A stretch of 31,604 bases of DNA from Chara braunii (taxonomy: Eukaryota > Streptophyta > Charophyceae > Charales > Characeae), in NCBI GenBank assembly GCA_003427395.1, contig BFEA01001162.1:20643-52246 (forward strand), given 5' to 3'. The notes beneath the pieces were generated by a model. The model worked only from the letters and a program-made list of their open reading frames with translations. It was not told the origin of the DNA and did no database searches. Positions 1-9,455 of this stretch are shown here, piece after piece. Both the position numbers and the translations under genes were made by a program. Position 1 is the stretch's first letter, and every line of letters starts with the position of its first letter.

Positions 1-75
<75 letters not shown>
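1..75. repeat. (AG)n microsatellite
   Basis: Uninterrupted AG dinucleotide run that also forms the left edge of the window, so its true length is unknown. It has no coding content. Confidence 0.97.
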
Positions 76-77
<2 letters not shown>

Positions 78-575
78 AGTCACTGCGTAGCCAGTGGAGA
101 GTCATATTCAATAGGACACTCTTGGCCGGGTTGGCCCCATAGTTAACGCTTACCCACAGTTTATTCCAAACATAAGCATGAGTTATTGGCACCGATTCAT
201 CATCGACACAAGTATTGGTGGCTGCTTGAGGGTTAGGGTACTGTAAGTATTTCTGATGATATAGAAGTCTACTGAACACATGAGCTAATGGGAATTGAAA
301 ATCGACTGAATTGATGTGAGGCGTGGTGCGATTGAATTTATTGTTTGCTCTAGCTTACTGGAACCGTGAGCAGCTTAAGTTTTTTCTTTCCTTCTTTGCT
401 CCATTGTGTAATCAATCGCGATCTTAGTTTGCATTCGTGGATGTACCTTGCCCACTGTGTCCATGCATATAAGAGTTTGAACCTCGCTGCTTCACAACTG
501 CCGACCAAATGCAATCTTGATGGCTGGGTAATGCGATGAACATTAACAACCTTCATCTGCCTTTAAGTTAAGCCG
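76..575. other. Unassigned host DNA, no gene recognised
   Basis: AT-balanced sequence with only short open frames (under 70 codons) on the minus strand. None has a recognisable motif. No repeat, RNA gene or splice-bounded exon could be supported here. Confidence 0.5.
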
Positions 576-715
576 CCAGTACATCCGAAAAAGCAGATTG
601 AGCCTCTCGGCCCTCTCCTAAAAGTTTGGAGGCCATGGACCGTAGATAAAATGAATCGACAGTTCATCGCCTCCTATTTTTAGGAGAGGCTCAATCTGCT
701 TTCCGGATGTACTGG
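576..715. repeat. 140-bp foldback (MITE-like) element
   Basis: The two ends are long inverted repeats. The left arm begins CCAGTACATCCG (576) and the right arm ends CGGATGTACTGG (715); the arms pair for about 33-38 bases, including the block GCAGATTGAGCCTCTC. The left arm carries a 9-base insertion or duplication of its CTCTC segment. The middle (about 55 bp) codes for nothing. Flanking bases are TA-rich, but no clean target-site duplication is visible. The structure fits a small non-autonomous foldback transposon or MITE; the superfamily cannot be told from this copy. Confidence 0.7.
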
Positions 716-1077
716 TAATTTAACAGAAGGTTGTGAGGCTCTGAATCATTGACTGATGGTTATTTCAGGGTTTCCGGACATGAAACTCGAGCTTATGGGT
801 GTGTGATGATATTTAGCATTGACAATGACTTTGTTGACAGCAGAAAGCAGACACACATGCTAATGTGACATGGGGGTTATATTTTGTCCATTCTCCTCCG
901 CTTCTTTGTTATGGGAACATATTAAGACACGTTGTCACAGACAAGTACGCGGTGAACTAGGGGGGCCAGAAAGTAAGAGGGAAAAATGGGGGGCTTAGAA
1001 TTTGCGATGCATCAGACTATACAGTGGACAGTCCTAAAGTGGACTTGTACCATTGTGAGGTAGGTATGCTGACAAAA
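716..1077. other. Unassigned host DNA, no gene recognised
   Basis: No open frame of note, no repeat structure and no RNA gene seen. Probably intergenic or intronic sequence. Confidence 0.45.
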
Positions 1078-1248
1078 CCCTTTCTTCTTTTCTTTTTCTT
1101 TTTAAATAAAAACGTGGCGGCCGTGAGATATCATAATTGAGCTGACCTGCCGCAGGTGATTCAGAAATTCACTCAACCAGTTCATTCTGGATTCGAGCTC
1201 ACTTCTGTATTTCAGCAGTTCATACGTGTACCGACTGAGCTAGTCCCA
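1078..1248 (-). mobile_element. tRNA-derived SINE (candidate)
   Basis: Read on the minus strand, bases 1242-1231 give TAGCTCAGTCGG, an exact match to the RNA polymerase III A-box consensus of tRNA genes. Bases 1200-1189 give GAGCTCGAATCC, which keeps TCGAATCC of the B box. The 30-base spacing is tRNA-like. The acceptor and T-arm pairing are lost, so this is not a working tRNA. A tRNA-unrelated body of about 75 bases follows, then an A-rich tail of AAAAAG-type units at about 1081-1113. Head, body and A-rich tail are the architecture of a SINE, which would depend on a LINE reverse transcriptase for movement. No target-site duplication was identified. Confidence 0.55.
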
Positions 1249-1279
1249 TCGGTTAGCTCACCCCTACAATACTGCCCAG

Positions 1280-1525
1280 ACTTCCCTAGAGACGAGTAAT
1301 GAATGCATTTTGTCTCGAGCTTCTGCACTTATTTCCAAAGGTGTTGCAGATATATTTTTTTCATCCACCTTTTCTATCAAGTCGATAAGTATCTTGCTGA
1401 AGTTCTTCGGGTACTTGAGTTGCCTTCTTGTTATGCGATTGAATATCTCAAGGTCATTGTCTCTGGATGAAGCAAATGGGCCCTCTCCATGCAGCAGCCT
1501 GTATATCATCACTCCCAGAGCCCAC
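1280..1525 (-). pseudogene. Protein kinase catalytic-domain exon (fragment)
   Basis: On the minus strand the frame reads WALGVMIYRLLHGEGPF, the subdomain IX-X signature of eukaryotic Ser/Thr kinases (the usual DxWxLGVxxYxLLxGxxPF block). It is followed by a stretch resembling the F-helix to I-helix region of AGC or PKG-type kinases (YPKNFS, then SAEARDKMHSLL). The block is preceded by a plausible 3' splice site (AAGCAG, 1531-1526), so this looks like a single exon. Between YPKNFS and the SAEARD block there are about 20 extra residues compared with typical kinases, and the expected DPxxRLG end is missing. No other kinase exon is visible in the window. It may be a real exon of a split gene or a relic. 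Confidence 0.6.
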
Positions 1526-1540
1526 CTGCTTGATTTGACA

Positions 1541-1614
1541 CCCAACAACAGAGGAGGCAAGTCATGCACCCACCCAACCCAACAACAGAGGAGGCAAGTC
1601 ATACACCCACCCAA
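1541..1614. repeat. 37-bp tandem duplication
   Basis: Two adjacent 37-bp units, 1541-1577 and 1578-1614, differ at a single base. They sit just outside the kinase exon, in the presumed intron upstream of it on the minus strand. Confidence 0.9.
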
Positions 1615-1679
1615 CCGCACACCGAACAACATCATAAGCCCCCATATACTGGTTGTCAGTAAGTGAAGGCAACGCTCAC

Positions 1680-1697
1680 ACAAACACACACACACAC
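1680..1697. repeat. Short (CA)n microsatellite
   Basis: A CA-dinucleotide run of about eight units, slightly interrupted at its left end. Confidence 0.85.
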
Positions 1698-1855
1698 TGT
1701 TCTCACTAGGTAATATCCATCTGTCTTTCATACTGCATGTTCTATCCTTGTCCACCGCACAGGTACGCAGAAAGATTTGCCCCGACGGTGTGCAAGAATC
1801 TCATGGCTAGTCTAGAAGACCTAGTTGCTGCTTGTGAGTATGCGTTTTTGGATGC

Positions 1856-1884
1856 GTGTGCGTGTGCGTGTGCCTGTGCGTGTG
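1856..1884. repeat. (GTGTGC)n-type simple repeat
   Basis: Alternating purine-pyrimidine tract of GTGTGC/GTGCGT units, interrupted once by GCC. It lies inside what looks like a short intron between gene-like segments. Confidence 0.8.
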
Positions 1885-2090
1885 TTGTAGGTTATCACCA
1901 CAACAGCCACTGCTCCGCCCAGATGAGCCGATCCAAAATCAAAGCTGTTTTTTGGCAGACAATGAAGCACACTTGGGATGAGAGAATCCAACAATGAATG
2001 TGTTAACTTTATCGCAAGCATCATGAAGCACAATAGATCAGTTACACCCTTTGTGGACTATCTTTACTTCGACTTTCTTCAGGGTGCCCC
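1885..2090 (+). other. Gene-like host segment, paralogue A
   Basis: Contains a likely 3' splice site (CGCCCAG, ending near 1920) followed by ATGAGCCGATCCAAAA, and a second pyrimidine-rich CAG immediately before LINE-A (CTTTCTTCAG, about 2073-2082). The first about 70 bases, and a GGCAGACAAT block near 1953, are clearly similar to 11380-11510 on the same strand. The two segments therefore look like paralogous copies of one host locus. A short possible exon lies just upstream (about 1761-1833, between CACAG and GTGAGT). No protein family is recognised. LINE-A is inserted directly at its right end. Confidence 0.45.
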
Positions 2091-3220
2091 TTTTTTTTTT
2101 TTTTTTAATTAACAGAACCTTTCGGTTCTGGCTCCTGCCATTCTGGAGAGCAACAGTCCGGTTCCTATTCCCTCGGCAAGTCATAATTGAATACAAAAAT
2201 TACTCGCGCACGCTCCTCCCCATGATGGGTGGAAGGTCCGAGTGGGCGGCATTGATTACTTCCCTGAGGAAGGATATACCACCCCTCCCCCCTGCCTAAG
2301 TTAGCCTATTCTACGTCAACCAGCAGTTTAACTCATAAGCCCGGTATATTCTTTCTTGTCAGACCTTTCCTTAAGAGCCTACCTTATCACACATGAATTT
2401 CAAGAAAGACCGGTACTGTCTCCGTTGTTTACTAGGTCCTTTCCTCTCAGGTTACCCATAGTAACCTATCATATAACGCATGAATATCAAGAAACGACCT
2501 TAGTACTCTCCGCGTATTGCAATGTGGTCCCTATTGTTCACCTATGCCATAACTACATTTGTATTCCCTTGACTTGTACCAGACGTAGCTTGAATCTCTC
2601 TTTCCAGCAATGTTTTCCGAGGGTTACCTCCGTAAGCCCTAAACCCTACCTCCTTAAACCCTTAAACCTACCTGTACTTCTCTACAGGTCAGCATACTTT
2701 GCAGTCTCATTAATTTGTAGTATCATTACCTGAGGCGGATTCTACTTGAATCTCTCTTCCCACAGATCATTGCAGACGGATACCTCTTTAAACCCTGAAC
2801 CCTACTCCCCTAAACCTTAAACCTTCCCTTTCTTCTCAATGCCAATAGCCTCCAAAGTTCCTTTGCTGTAAACCCTTCCCTTTCTTCTCAATGCCATTAG
2901 TCTCCAACGTTCCTTTGCTTCTTCCTATGGTCTGCCGTTTGCGACTCTGTCTTAACTTGTGCTCCATTGCTTGCACTTCACCCATTTCCTTCCCATTTCT
3001 GAGCTTTGACTTCCCTTGTTCATAGTGAAGCCAGTTGCTGTGTCTGCCCCTGGTGTCCGTTTGCCATGTCTTGTTGGTCTTCTCTGAACCAATGGAAGAT
3101 TAGCCTGTGCCCCTCTATTGTGGCTACTTTACCTTTGGCCAATACTCTGTTCTGGAATTTCGTGAGAATGTCCTTGGCCTTTTCAGGGTTAGCCGCTGCC
3201 TGCTTCTTGGCTCGCTGCCA
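2091..3220 (-). other. LINE-A 3' UTR with poly(A) tail
   Basis: Starts after the ORF2 stop and ends in A16 (T run 2091-2106). The last 200 bases are about 85% identical by eye to the end of LINE-C (31404-31604). The interior is built from imperfect duplications: a 52-bp tandem pair (2824-2875 and 2876-about 2920), a repeated block around 2392 and 2480, and another around 2590 and 2745. TTTAGGG-like motifs (plus-strand CCCTAAACCC and TAAACCCT) cluster at 2634-2671 and 2787-2824. It codes for nothing recognisable. Confidence 0.8.
2113..2130 (-). promoter_or_regulatory. LINE-A 3'-terminal GNRA hairpin
   Basis: On the minus strand (RNA sense) CAGAACC-GAAA-GGTTCTG forms a perfect 7-bp stem closed by a GAAA tetraloop, six bases before the poly(A). 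The equivalent position in LINE-C has the identical stem with a GTGA loop. Both loops fit GNRA. In stringent LINEs such as eel UnaL2, a 3'-terminal stem-loop is recognised by the element's own RT. A similar role here is inference. Confidence 0.7.
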
Positions 3221-5049
3221 TTAAGGTGTAATGTCCGTCTGTAGCAGATTATGTAGTGTCGCTTTGGCTTCCGTTCTGGTTGACGGCCTTTTACCTATCA
3301 CTTGTTGACATCTTCTTTTCCATACTGTCCATAATGTGTATTGTCTCAACAACTGGTAAATGCACTTATGGCTTGAGTACCATCCTCTCGGGACTTCAGT
3401 TCCTGTGAGATGGACTCTTCTGCTCCTTGGGAATGAGAAGTCCGTGATGCGATCCCACAGGGTTCGAGCTATGGACCAAACATACTCCAGTTCCGGGCAG
3501 TGCAGTAGGCAGTGAACCAGTGTTTCAGGTACTCCTTCCGTGCACATGGTGCAATTTTGCTCCCTCACATCTCTGTTGTTCCTGCTTCGTTTTTCGTACA
3601 GCCAGGGGTTGACTGGGAGTGCGACATGAAAAATGAGCCACTGCATACTTCGGACTTTATTCAGCCTGATGCTGTGCAAAATCGACAGGGGTTGATCCAT
3701 CTGGGTTGATCTCTTTCTTAACCGATACCCCCATTTAGTAGTGTAGTGGAGTACGTTAACTCTGTTAATTGTTCTTGACCCATTCCCTTTGATGTTCCAT
3801 GCCCAGTGTGCTGGATCAATTTCCAGATCTTGGATAGGTGTTGTAGGAGCAAAAATTGTGAATTCGTCAGTCTCAATCACCCTGGCTTTCGTGAGGAGAC
3901 TTTTGTTGATGGTTATTGGAACCCTGGTTTCTTTGTCCAATAGACTTACCGTAAAGCCTGGGTTCAGGATTGGATACATGTCTGCCTCCAGCCACTGATT
4001 GGCTGGGCCTACCTCCTGGTGAATGCGGAACGCTTGGTCTGGTTCCGAGCTTGAGGTCCAAGTTGCCCAGTCACCCCAGCCCCATTTGAACGGGCCCCGC
4101 AATATTTGCGTCCATGCTTGGGGTATGGAGCTAAGCACTTCATTCAAATTCTCGGTTAGTCTGTGACAACCTTTCATTTCCTCTCTCATTTCCCTCCCCA
4201 TTTTCCACCTATTGTGAGTTTGTGACCATAGATGCTTTACTTGCCATACCCCATGCTCCAACCAATTCCCCCACTTGGCGTCCTTTGCTGTAAGTGTTCT
4301 GGGTTTTCCTTGAGAGTCCTTCAACCACGGGTTACAAAACAAAGGCTGCCTGAGAACCTCCTCTCTCGTTCTTGGATATCTTACTCTTGCCGGGAAGACT
4401 TCGGCCCATATCTTAAGGATGTGGGCCCAGTACGAAGACTTGGCTTCGTTTTCCCCACCCCCCTGCGCTCTTGTCATTCCCTTCTTGGCCCAACCTTTGC
4501 ATAATAACCAGAACGTGCCCTCCATATTTGGTGGAGTTGGGTATCTCGCCATCCCCCATATGTGTTCCAATGCTAGGGGGACCCAGCGTAGATGGGTTTG
4601 CGTAAATAATTTGATGACCCATTTAGTTTGAAGTGCTCTGATCTGTTGGTCAGGATCCAAAATAACCAGCCCCCTTTGATCCTTTGATTGAATTACTTGC
4701 CTCCAGGCCACCTTTGATATAAATTGGTCTTGTCCGGATTCGCCGTCCACAAGTACGCAGCTGCCATCCTCGTAAGCTTGTGAAGCGACTATGATGGTGG
4801 AGTCCATATCGTTCCCACATACCATAACATTGAGAAAATAGAAGCGTTTAACACTAATGCCCTCCCAAACAGCGATGTGTAAATGTCCGACCAGGCTGAC
4901 ATTTTGGCTAACATTTTTGCCATTTGTTTTGGGGCCATGGAGTGATGGGGACCCGTGTCATCTAGCCTAATCCCCAAATATCGGCTGATCCGACGGTAGC
5001 CAAGACATGCCTCCATAATTGTGAGGCTGGGATTGACTCTAATAATCAT
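3221..5049 (-). pseudogene. LINE-A ORF2 C-terminal part with zf-RVT-type finger
   Basis: Two overlapping frames (5049-4789 and 4825-3221) continue ORF2 after the RT. The first contains RYLGIRL and FGRALVLNASIFSMLWY, the conserved RT-connection region. The second is 534 codons and ends with a CX2CX9HX4C finger (CTMC, H, C; about residues 435-452), the zf-RVT-type motif seen at the C-terminus of many plant LINE ORF2 proteins. The block MQWLIFHVALPVNPWLYE just before it is shared by all three LINE copies. A frameshift near 4800-4825 and another near 5045 separate the pieces. LINE-B has about 20 extra residues at the latter point, so some sequence was lost. The true protein end at 3221 is a normal stop. 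Confidence 0.85.
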
Positions 5050-6242
5050 GATGTGAGAGCCACCAGCCTACTGTTTTAGGCCAATTGATCTTCATTTCCG
5101 ATGCCAACTGAAAGGCCTCCGTAACTCTTGTGAGGGCCTGGAATGAGGTGTCCGTGGCTCTAATGAGGACTGTCAGATCATCCGCAAATAATATCGTCCT
5201 AGGTAAGGTTATAATGCGTCCCTGCTGATCCGGTTCTTCTATCAAGCGGTCTATCGAGGGGTCCTTCCTAAGGAAGGAGGCTATTGCCTCCATAATGAAT
5301 AAAAAAAATAGGGGCTGCTAGTGGGTCCCCCTGTCTGACCGACCTGGACATTTTATACTTTTCAGAAAGATGACCATTGAGCTGAACCTGTCCTTGTGCG
5401 TCATTGTACAGAACGCGGATCCATTTACGAAAGTTAGGGCCAACTCTCATCTTTTCCATGCATAGTTGTAGAAATTTCCAGTTTACCTGGTCGTAAGCCT
5501 TTTCAAAATCAAAGAAGAGGATTGCCGCGTTGATCCTCTTATTTGTGATATATCTAACTAATTCCGACAACGTCATGACGTTATCCAAAATAAATCTTCC
5601 CGGTACGAAACCCGTTTGGTCCAGATGAAAACATCTATTTGTGACCTTTCTCAAACGATTCGCTAGAGCTTTAGCTACTATCTTGTGCGTGAGTGTTAAA
5701 AGAGTAATTGGTCTATAATTTCTGATATCCTTGGGGTCCCCTTTTTTATACAAAAGGGTAACGACTCCCAACGAGGATTCCAAGGCAAGGCCTTCTTTGT
5801 GCCATGCCTGATTTAGAAAAGCCTCGTATTCCCCGTCGAGGATGGGCCAGTACTCCTGCCAGAACTCCTTGGTGAGCCCGTCCCTTCCTGGCATCTTATT
5901 AGGAGGCATTGAGTTCAGGGCTTCTCTTAGTTCATCTTGGGTTAGAGGGGCATCCAAGATCTCTGCTTGGTCCCCTTTCAACGTGCAGTCTAGGTAAGCC
6001 AAAAACTTATTTCTGACTTCTTTTAGTTGTTGTTGTTCCTGATCCCCCTCCCTTGAAGTGTAAAGGTCCCTGTAAAAGTTGCAGGCTACTGTCAACATCC
6101 CCTTTGGAGTAGATTCCAGGCCTTGCGGTCCATCCAACTGTTCTATCAGCGCATTTCTACCTCTTGCTTTGATCTTTTGAAAGAAGAACTTCGTCATTCT
6201 TTCTCCCTCCTCCCATTCTCTCACTCTAGCCCTCATCTGCAA
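5039..6242 (-). pseudogene. LINE-A ORF2 reverse transcriptase core
   Basis: The 324-codon frame 6242-5268 carries the RT motifs in order: PGRDGLTKEFWQ, NYRPITLLTLTHKIVAKALANRL, QTGFVPGRFILDN, motif A FFDFEKAYDQVNW and motif B SVRQGDPLAAPIF. A frameshift in a homopolymer (about 5289-5305) moves the frame to 5293-5039, which holds the catalytic motif C FADDLTVL and the GWW block near its end. The catalytic aspartates are present, so loss of function comes from the frameshifts. This is the best-conserved RT of the three LINE copies, since LINE-B lost everything upstream of motif B. Confidence 0.92.
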
Positions 6243-7438
6243 TCCCCTGGCCCTCCATCGCTCCAGTCCCCCAGTTCCCTTCTAGCTGAGTCTATTATTT
6301 TCTCATACATCTCCATTCCTGGATTGTTAATTAGATTTCTCTCTACAATGCGCAACGCTCGCCGCAACTCTCTTTCTTTGGCCGCTCTTCTAGCCGCTAA
6401 CTGCCTAGCCACTACTAACGTTGCCTTAGACAAATCGTTCGTGAGATCTTCAGACGATTGTGTTTCTTTATCATATCCCAAGCATACTTGCAGTATAGCA
6501 TCTTTCAACTCTTGGGTTTTTAACAGAGAATTATTGACCTTATAAATTTTTTTACCCCTCTGTATATGTTTGTTGAAAAGGAGGTGGAGGAAAATGGGCT
6601 TATGATCTAAGCAATTACAGTATGGCAGGTCCCCTATTCCAACCGCATGCAGTGTCCCTACTAGGCCTTGTGAAATGAGAAAGTAATCTATCCTAGACGC
6701 CTCACTATGATTCCTTTTATACAAGGTGAACTGCCTCTGGGCCGGGTAGTGCAATCGAAATGGATCAATGAGGTCCCTGGATGACATGAGATTGGGAATG
6801 GGTGAGGCCTCATCCCATGACAACCCCTCCCCCGTACTTGATCTTCCTCCAAACAATCTGTCCTTACTTGGTTTGAGGGTGGCGTTCCAGTCCCCTGTTA
6901 TTATAAGGTGCCTTGTTGCGTCTATATGAGCCTGTAGTGATTGTAGTATTTTTTACCTTTGGTGTCCTGTATTTGGGCAGTAAATCGTGATCAGCGAGAA
7001 GAACGCCTCCTAGTATACAAAGTTGAGTTTTATCTAGCGTCCATCTCCCTCATCTACCGTAGCGTCTTGTAGAACTATTTTGTTTGCCGCCGCCGACCTT
7101 TTGTTTTGTAGTATTACTACTCCTGCTGAGTGCGCTCTACCTGCCGTAGCCCAAAAGCTAGCTTTAACCCACCTTAGCTGTTGTAGGATGCACTGCTGGA
7201 TGCGTTGGTGTTCCGGAGTATCTGTGAGATGAGTTTCCTGTATACATAGAAAATCTGGTGGACTCCTTCCAAACCAATCTGAATACTTCAGTACGTTGTC
7301 CCATTTATCTTTATTTTCCAAGATTTGTACCATCCTGTTAATATTCCATGACATGATTGAAATTTCTGGTTCGCTTCGTCCTACATTGACAACAGTCCTT
7401 CTTCTCTTAGCTATCCCTTCACTCAAACCATCCTCCAT
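6233..7438 (-). pseudogene. LINE-A ORF2 APE-type endonuclease
   Basis: The start region, 7438-7034, has MSWNINRMVQIL and PDFLCIQETHL, matching the first catalytic blocks of the APE/exonuclease III family (SWNINGxx and the QE catalytic glutamate). The frame then breaks at DEGDGR. The end of the domain reappears in frame 6856-6233 with SRIDYFLIS and the DHKPI block (the SDHxP-type histidine-containing motif). About 180 bases between (7034-6856) are out of frame. The methionine at 7438 is a plausible ORF2 start, about 40 bases after the ORF1 stop near 7480. In an intact element the enzyme nicks target DNA to prime reverse transcription. Confidence 0.88.
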
Positions 7439-7479
7439 TGGTCATGTTCCTTGTTTCTTCCCCCTGTAGAACCACCTCC

Positions 7480-9455
7480 TCAAGAACTTGTTTGGGACCA
7501 ATCTATCTCCGTTGATAGCAGTGTGATCTTGCTGCCGATGTATTCCGGTAACCACGAGAAGGCTTCTATCCTGGTGACTATTGCCGCCCCCCTCGCAGCC
7601 CACTCAGCTGCCTCCGATCCACCCAATAGGCTGCACGGTACTGTCTCCACCACCTGCCACGGCATCCAGACCCAATCCTCCGCCAGCCTATCCTTTTCCT
7701 GTAATCAAATCATAATAGGCCTGTAGTCAACCATTGACCCACTTCCAGCCTTGTCGTCCCATTCCTCCCGGTCATGTGTGAGGTGCCCCAATATTTGTGC
7801 CTTCATGGGCAGGTCCTCAGAGATCAACTCCTTGAGCACCTCCTGAGAACAGTGGGTTTCCTTTACTGTAAGTAATGCAAGCGACTTTTGAATAGCCACT
7901 TCCCAATCAGAATTACCACTGTTCCAGCGATAGGAAGGATGACTCTCTTGCCCGGGTTGTGTCTCGCGTAGAGCTTTGCCGCAACGTTTATGTCCATGTG
8001 CGACGAGGAAGCAATCTTCTGCAGGTTTATAGTGTCCGCCTCCAGCTCCCTGTTCTGATCCTTGAGGACATTGATCTGCGCTTCCAGAATCGCCGCCTGT
8101 CTCTTCTCCTCCTCCATCTGCTCATCCTCTTCCCTTCCGTTGGTTGCATCAACTGTTTCCTGACCCCCACTGTTGGACTTGTGCGTCGCTTCTTGTTGCG
8201 CCCTGCGTTTTTGTTCCGACTTTTTCAAGCCTTGTGGCTGGTACGTTTTGGGCCATACGAACTGCTTTGTATATCGCGCCTTGTGTATCGTAATGTCATT
8301 ATTAGCTGGTTTTGCCTTCCATGCGTACTGCGCTGCGTAGAATTCATTGAATTCCTGCTCTTTCTTCAACCATTCGAAGTGGTTCGTTGTTGTGACATCC
8401 TCTCCTGCTGTTGTGGCCTGTTTCAGTTTTCAGAGGTGTTTGTGGTGAGCCAGGCGGATTTCACATTCAATGTGCCTTTCCCACCTTAATTTATGCACTG
8501 TCCCGATCCACTGAGCAAGGGTTTCTGGTTCTTCCTCTCCTTCCGCATCCTCCCACTCTTCCTCATCCTCCTCACTCTCTTCTTCATCCTCTCATTCAAG
8601 TCCTGCGACATCTTATCCACTCTCTCCTCTGACCTCCTCCTGTGCCCCCCCAACTGAGTCCTCTGTTGCTTCCCTTGTCCCCTCACTCGGGGGGGTGGTT
8701 GTGGAACTGCTGCTTCCTGTTGTTTCATTCTGCCCTGACGGGTGGTCCGATGAGGAGGATGAGGCCTCCCCGGAAGTTTGGGGAGTATCATCCATCCTAT
8801 CTCCCTGGTCGCTGCTGTGTCCTTGGTCCTCCTCGTCTTTGCCCGAATCCTGATCCTGCCCTGGCTGTAAGGAGGCTTCCCCCTCCCCTCTTCCTGCGTG
8901 TGCCCTTTTGAGCCCTTGGCTTACACTGTCCCCCCTCACCGACTCCCTATCACTTATTTTCCGTTTAAGAGAGGACTGTGAGTTCATCCCCCTGCCCTCC
9001 CTTGTAGTGGATGTACATCCCTCCTCCCCCACTTCCATCCCTTCCATGGTATGGTCATTGTTGGCTACACTCTCCCTGCTCTGTTGTTTTCCGTTGTCCT
9101 TCCTTCCCTCTTCTTCTGCCAATTTCTTTGCCTCCTTCTTTGCCTCCTCCCTTGCTCTTTTGTTTTCTAGGAAGGCCAATTCCGCTTCTTGCCCCAGCTC
9201 GTGCAATTCTGCCATGGTTTGTAACCTCTGTTTGTTGTTGAGCACCGTAGCATCATCAATCATTGGTTTAGTGATGTAACCCACTTCCTTGTCCTCCATC
9301 CTTTTCGCACCTGTTTGGCGCCAACGGTTGTCGTATGGCGGGTAAATGTCTGGTTTGATCGTTGGTGCAATGTTCAGAACCCAAACCCATTTGGGAGTCT
9401 CTAAATTATCATCGAATATCCAGCCCCTGTACTGTGATGCATTTATGTACCATAC
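7480..9455 (-). pseudogene. LINE-A ORF1, C-terminal two thirds
   Basis: Continues ORF1 downstream of the CCHC knuckle in shifted frames. First comes a block rich in Lys and Glu (EEAKKEAKKLAEEE at about 9170-9120), then a Ser/Glu/Asp-rich low-complexity region (about 9100-8500). Then comes a conserved domain (FNEFYAAQYAWKAK, KARYTKQFVWPKTYQP) followed by a coiled-coil (QAAILEAQINVLKDQNRELEAD) and AAKLYARHNPGKRVILP. It ends with the MPWQVVETVPCSLLGG block and a stop near 7480. LINE-B has each block in the same order (25731-26710), so this is one real reading frame of the family, broken here by frameshifts near 9450, 8613, 8500 and 7870-7890. Its function is unknown, and the domain after the acidic region matches nothing I recognise. 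Confidence 0.72.

Noticed and set aside
1189-1248. A functional tRNA gene
   Set aside because: The A box is perfect, but the acceptor and T-arm do not pair and a body with an A-rich tail follows. A SINE fits better.
8411-9299. Plus-strand open frames over the LINE-A acidic region
   Set aside because: They are antisense shadows of low-complexity ORF1 sequence. The minus frame is conserved in LINE-B and the plus frames are not.
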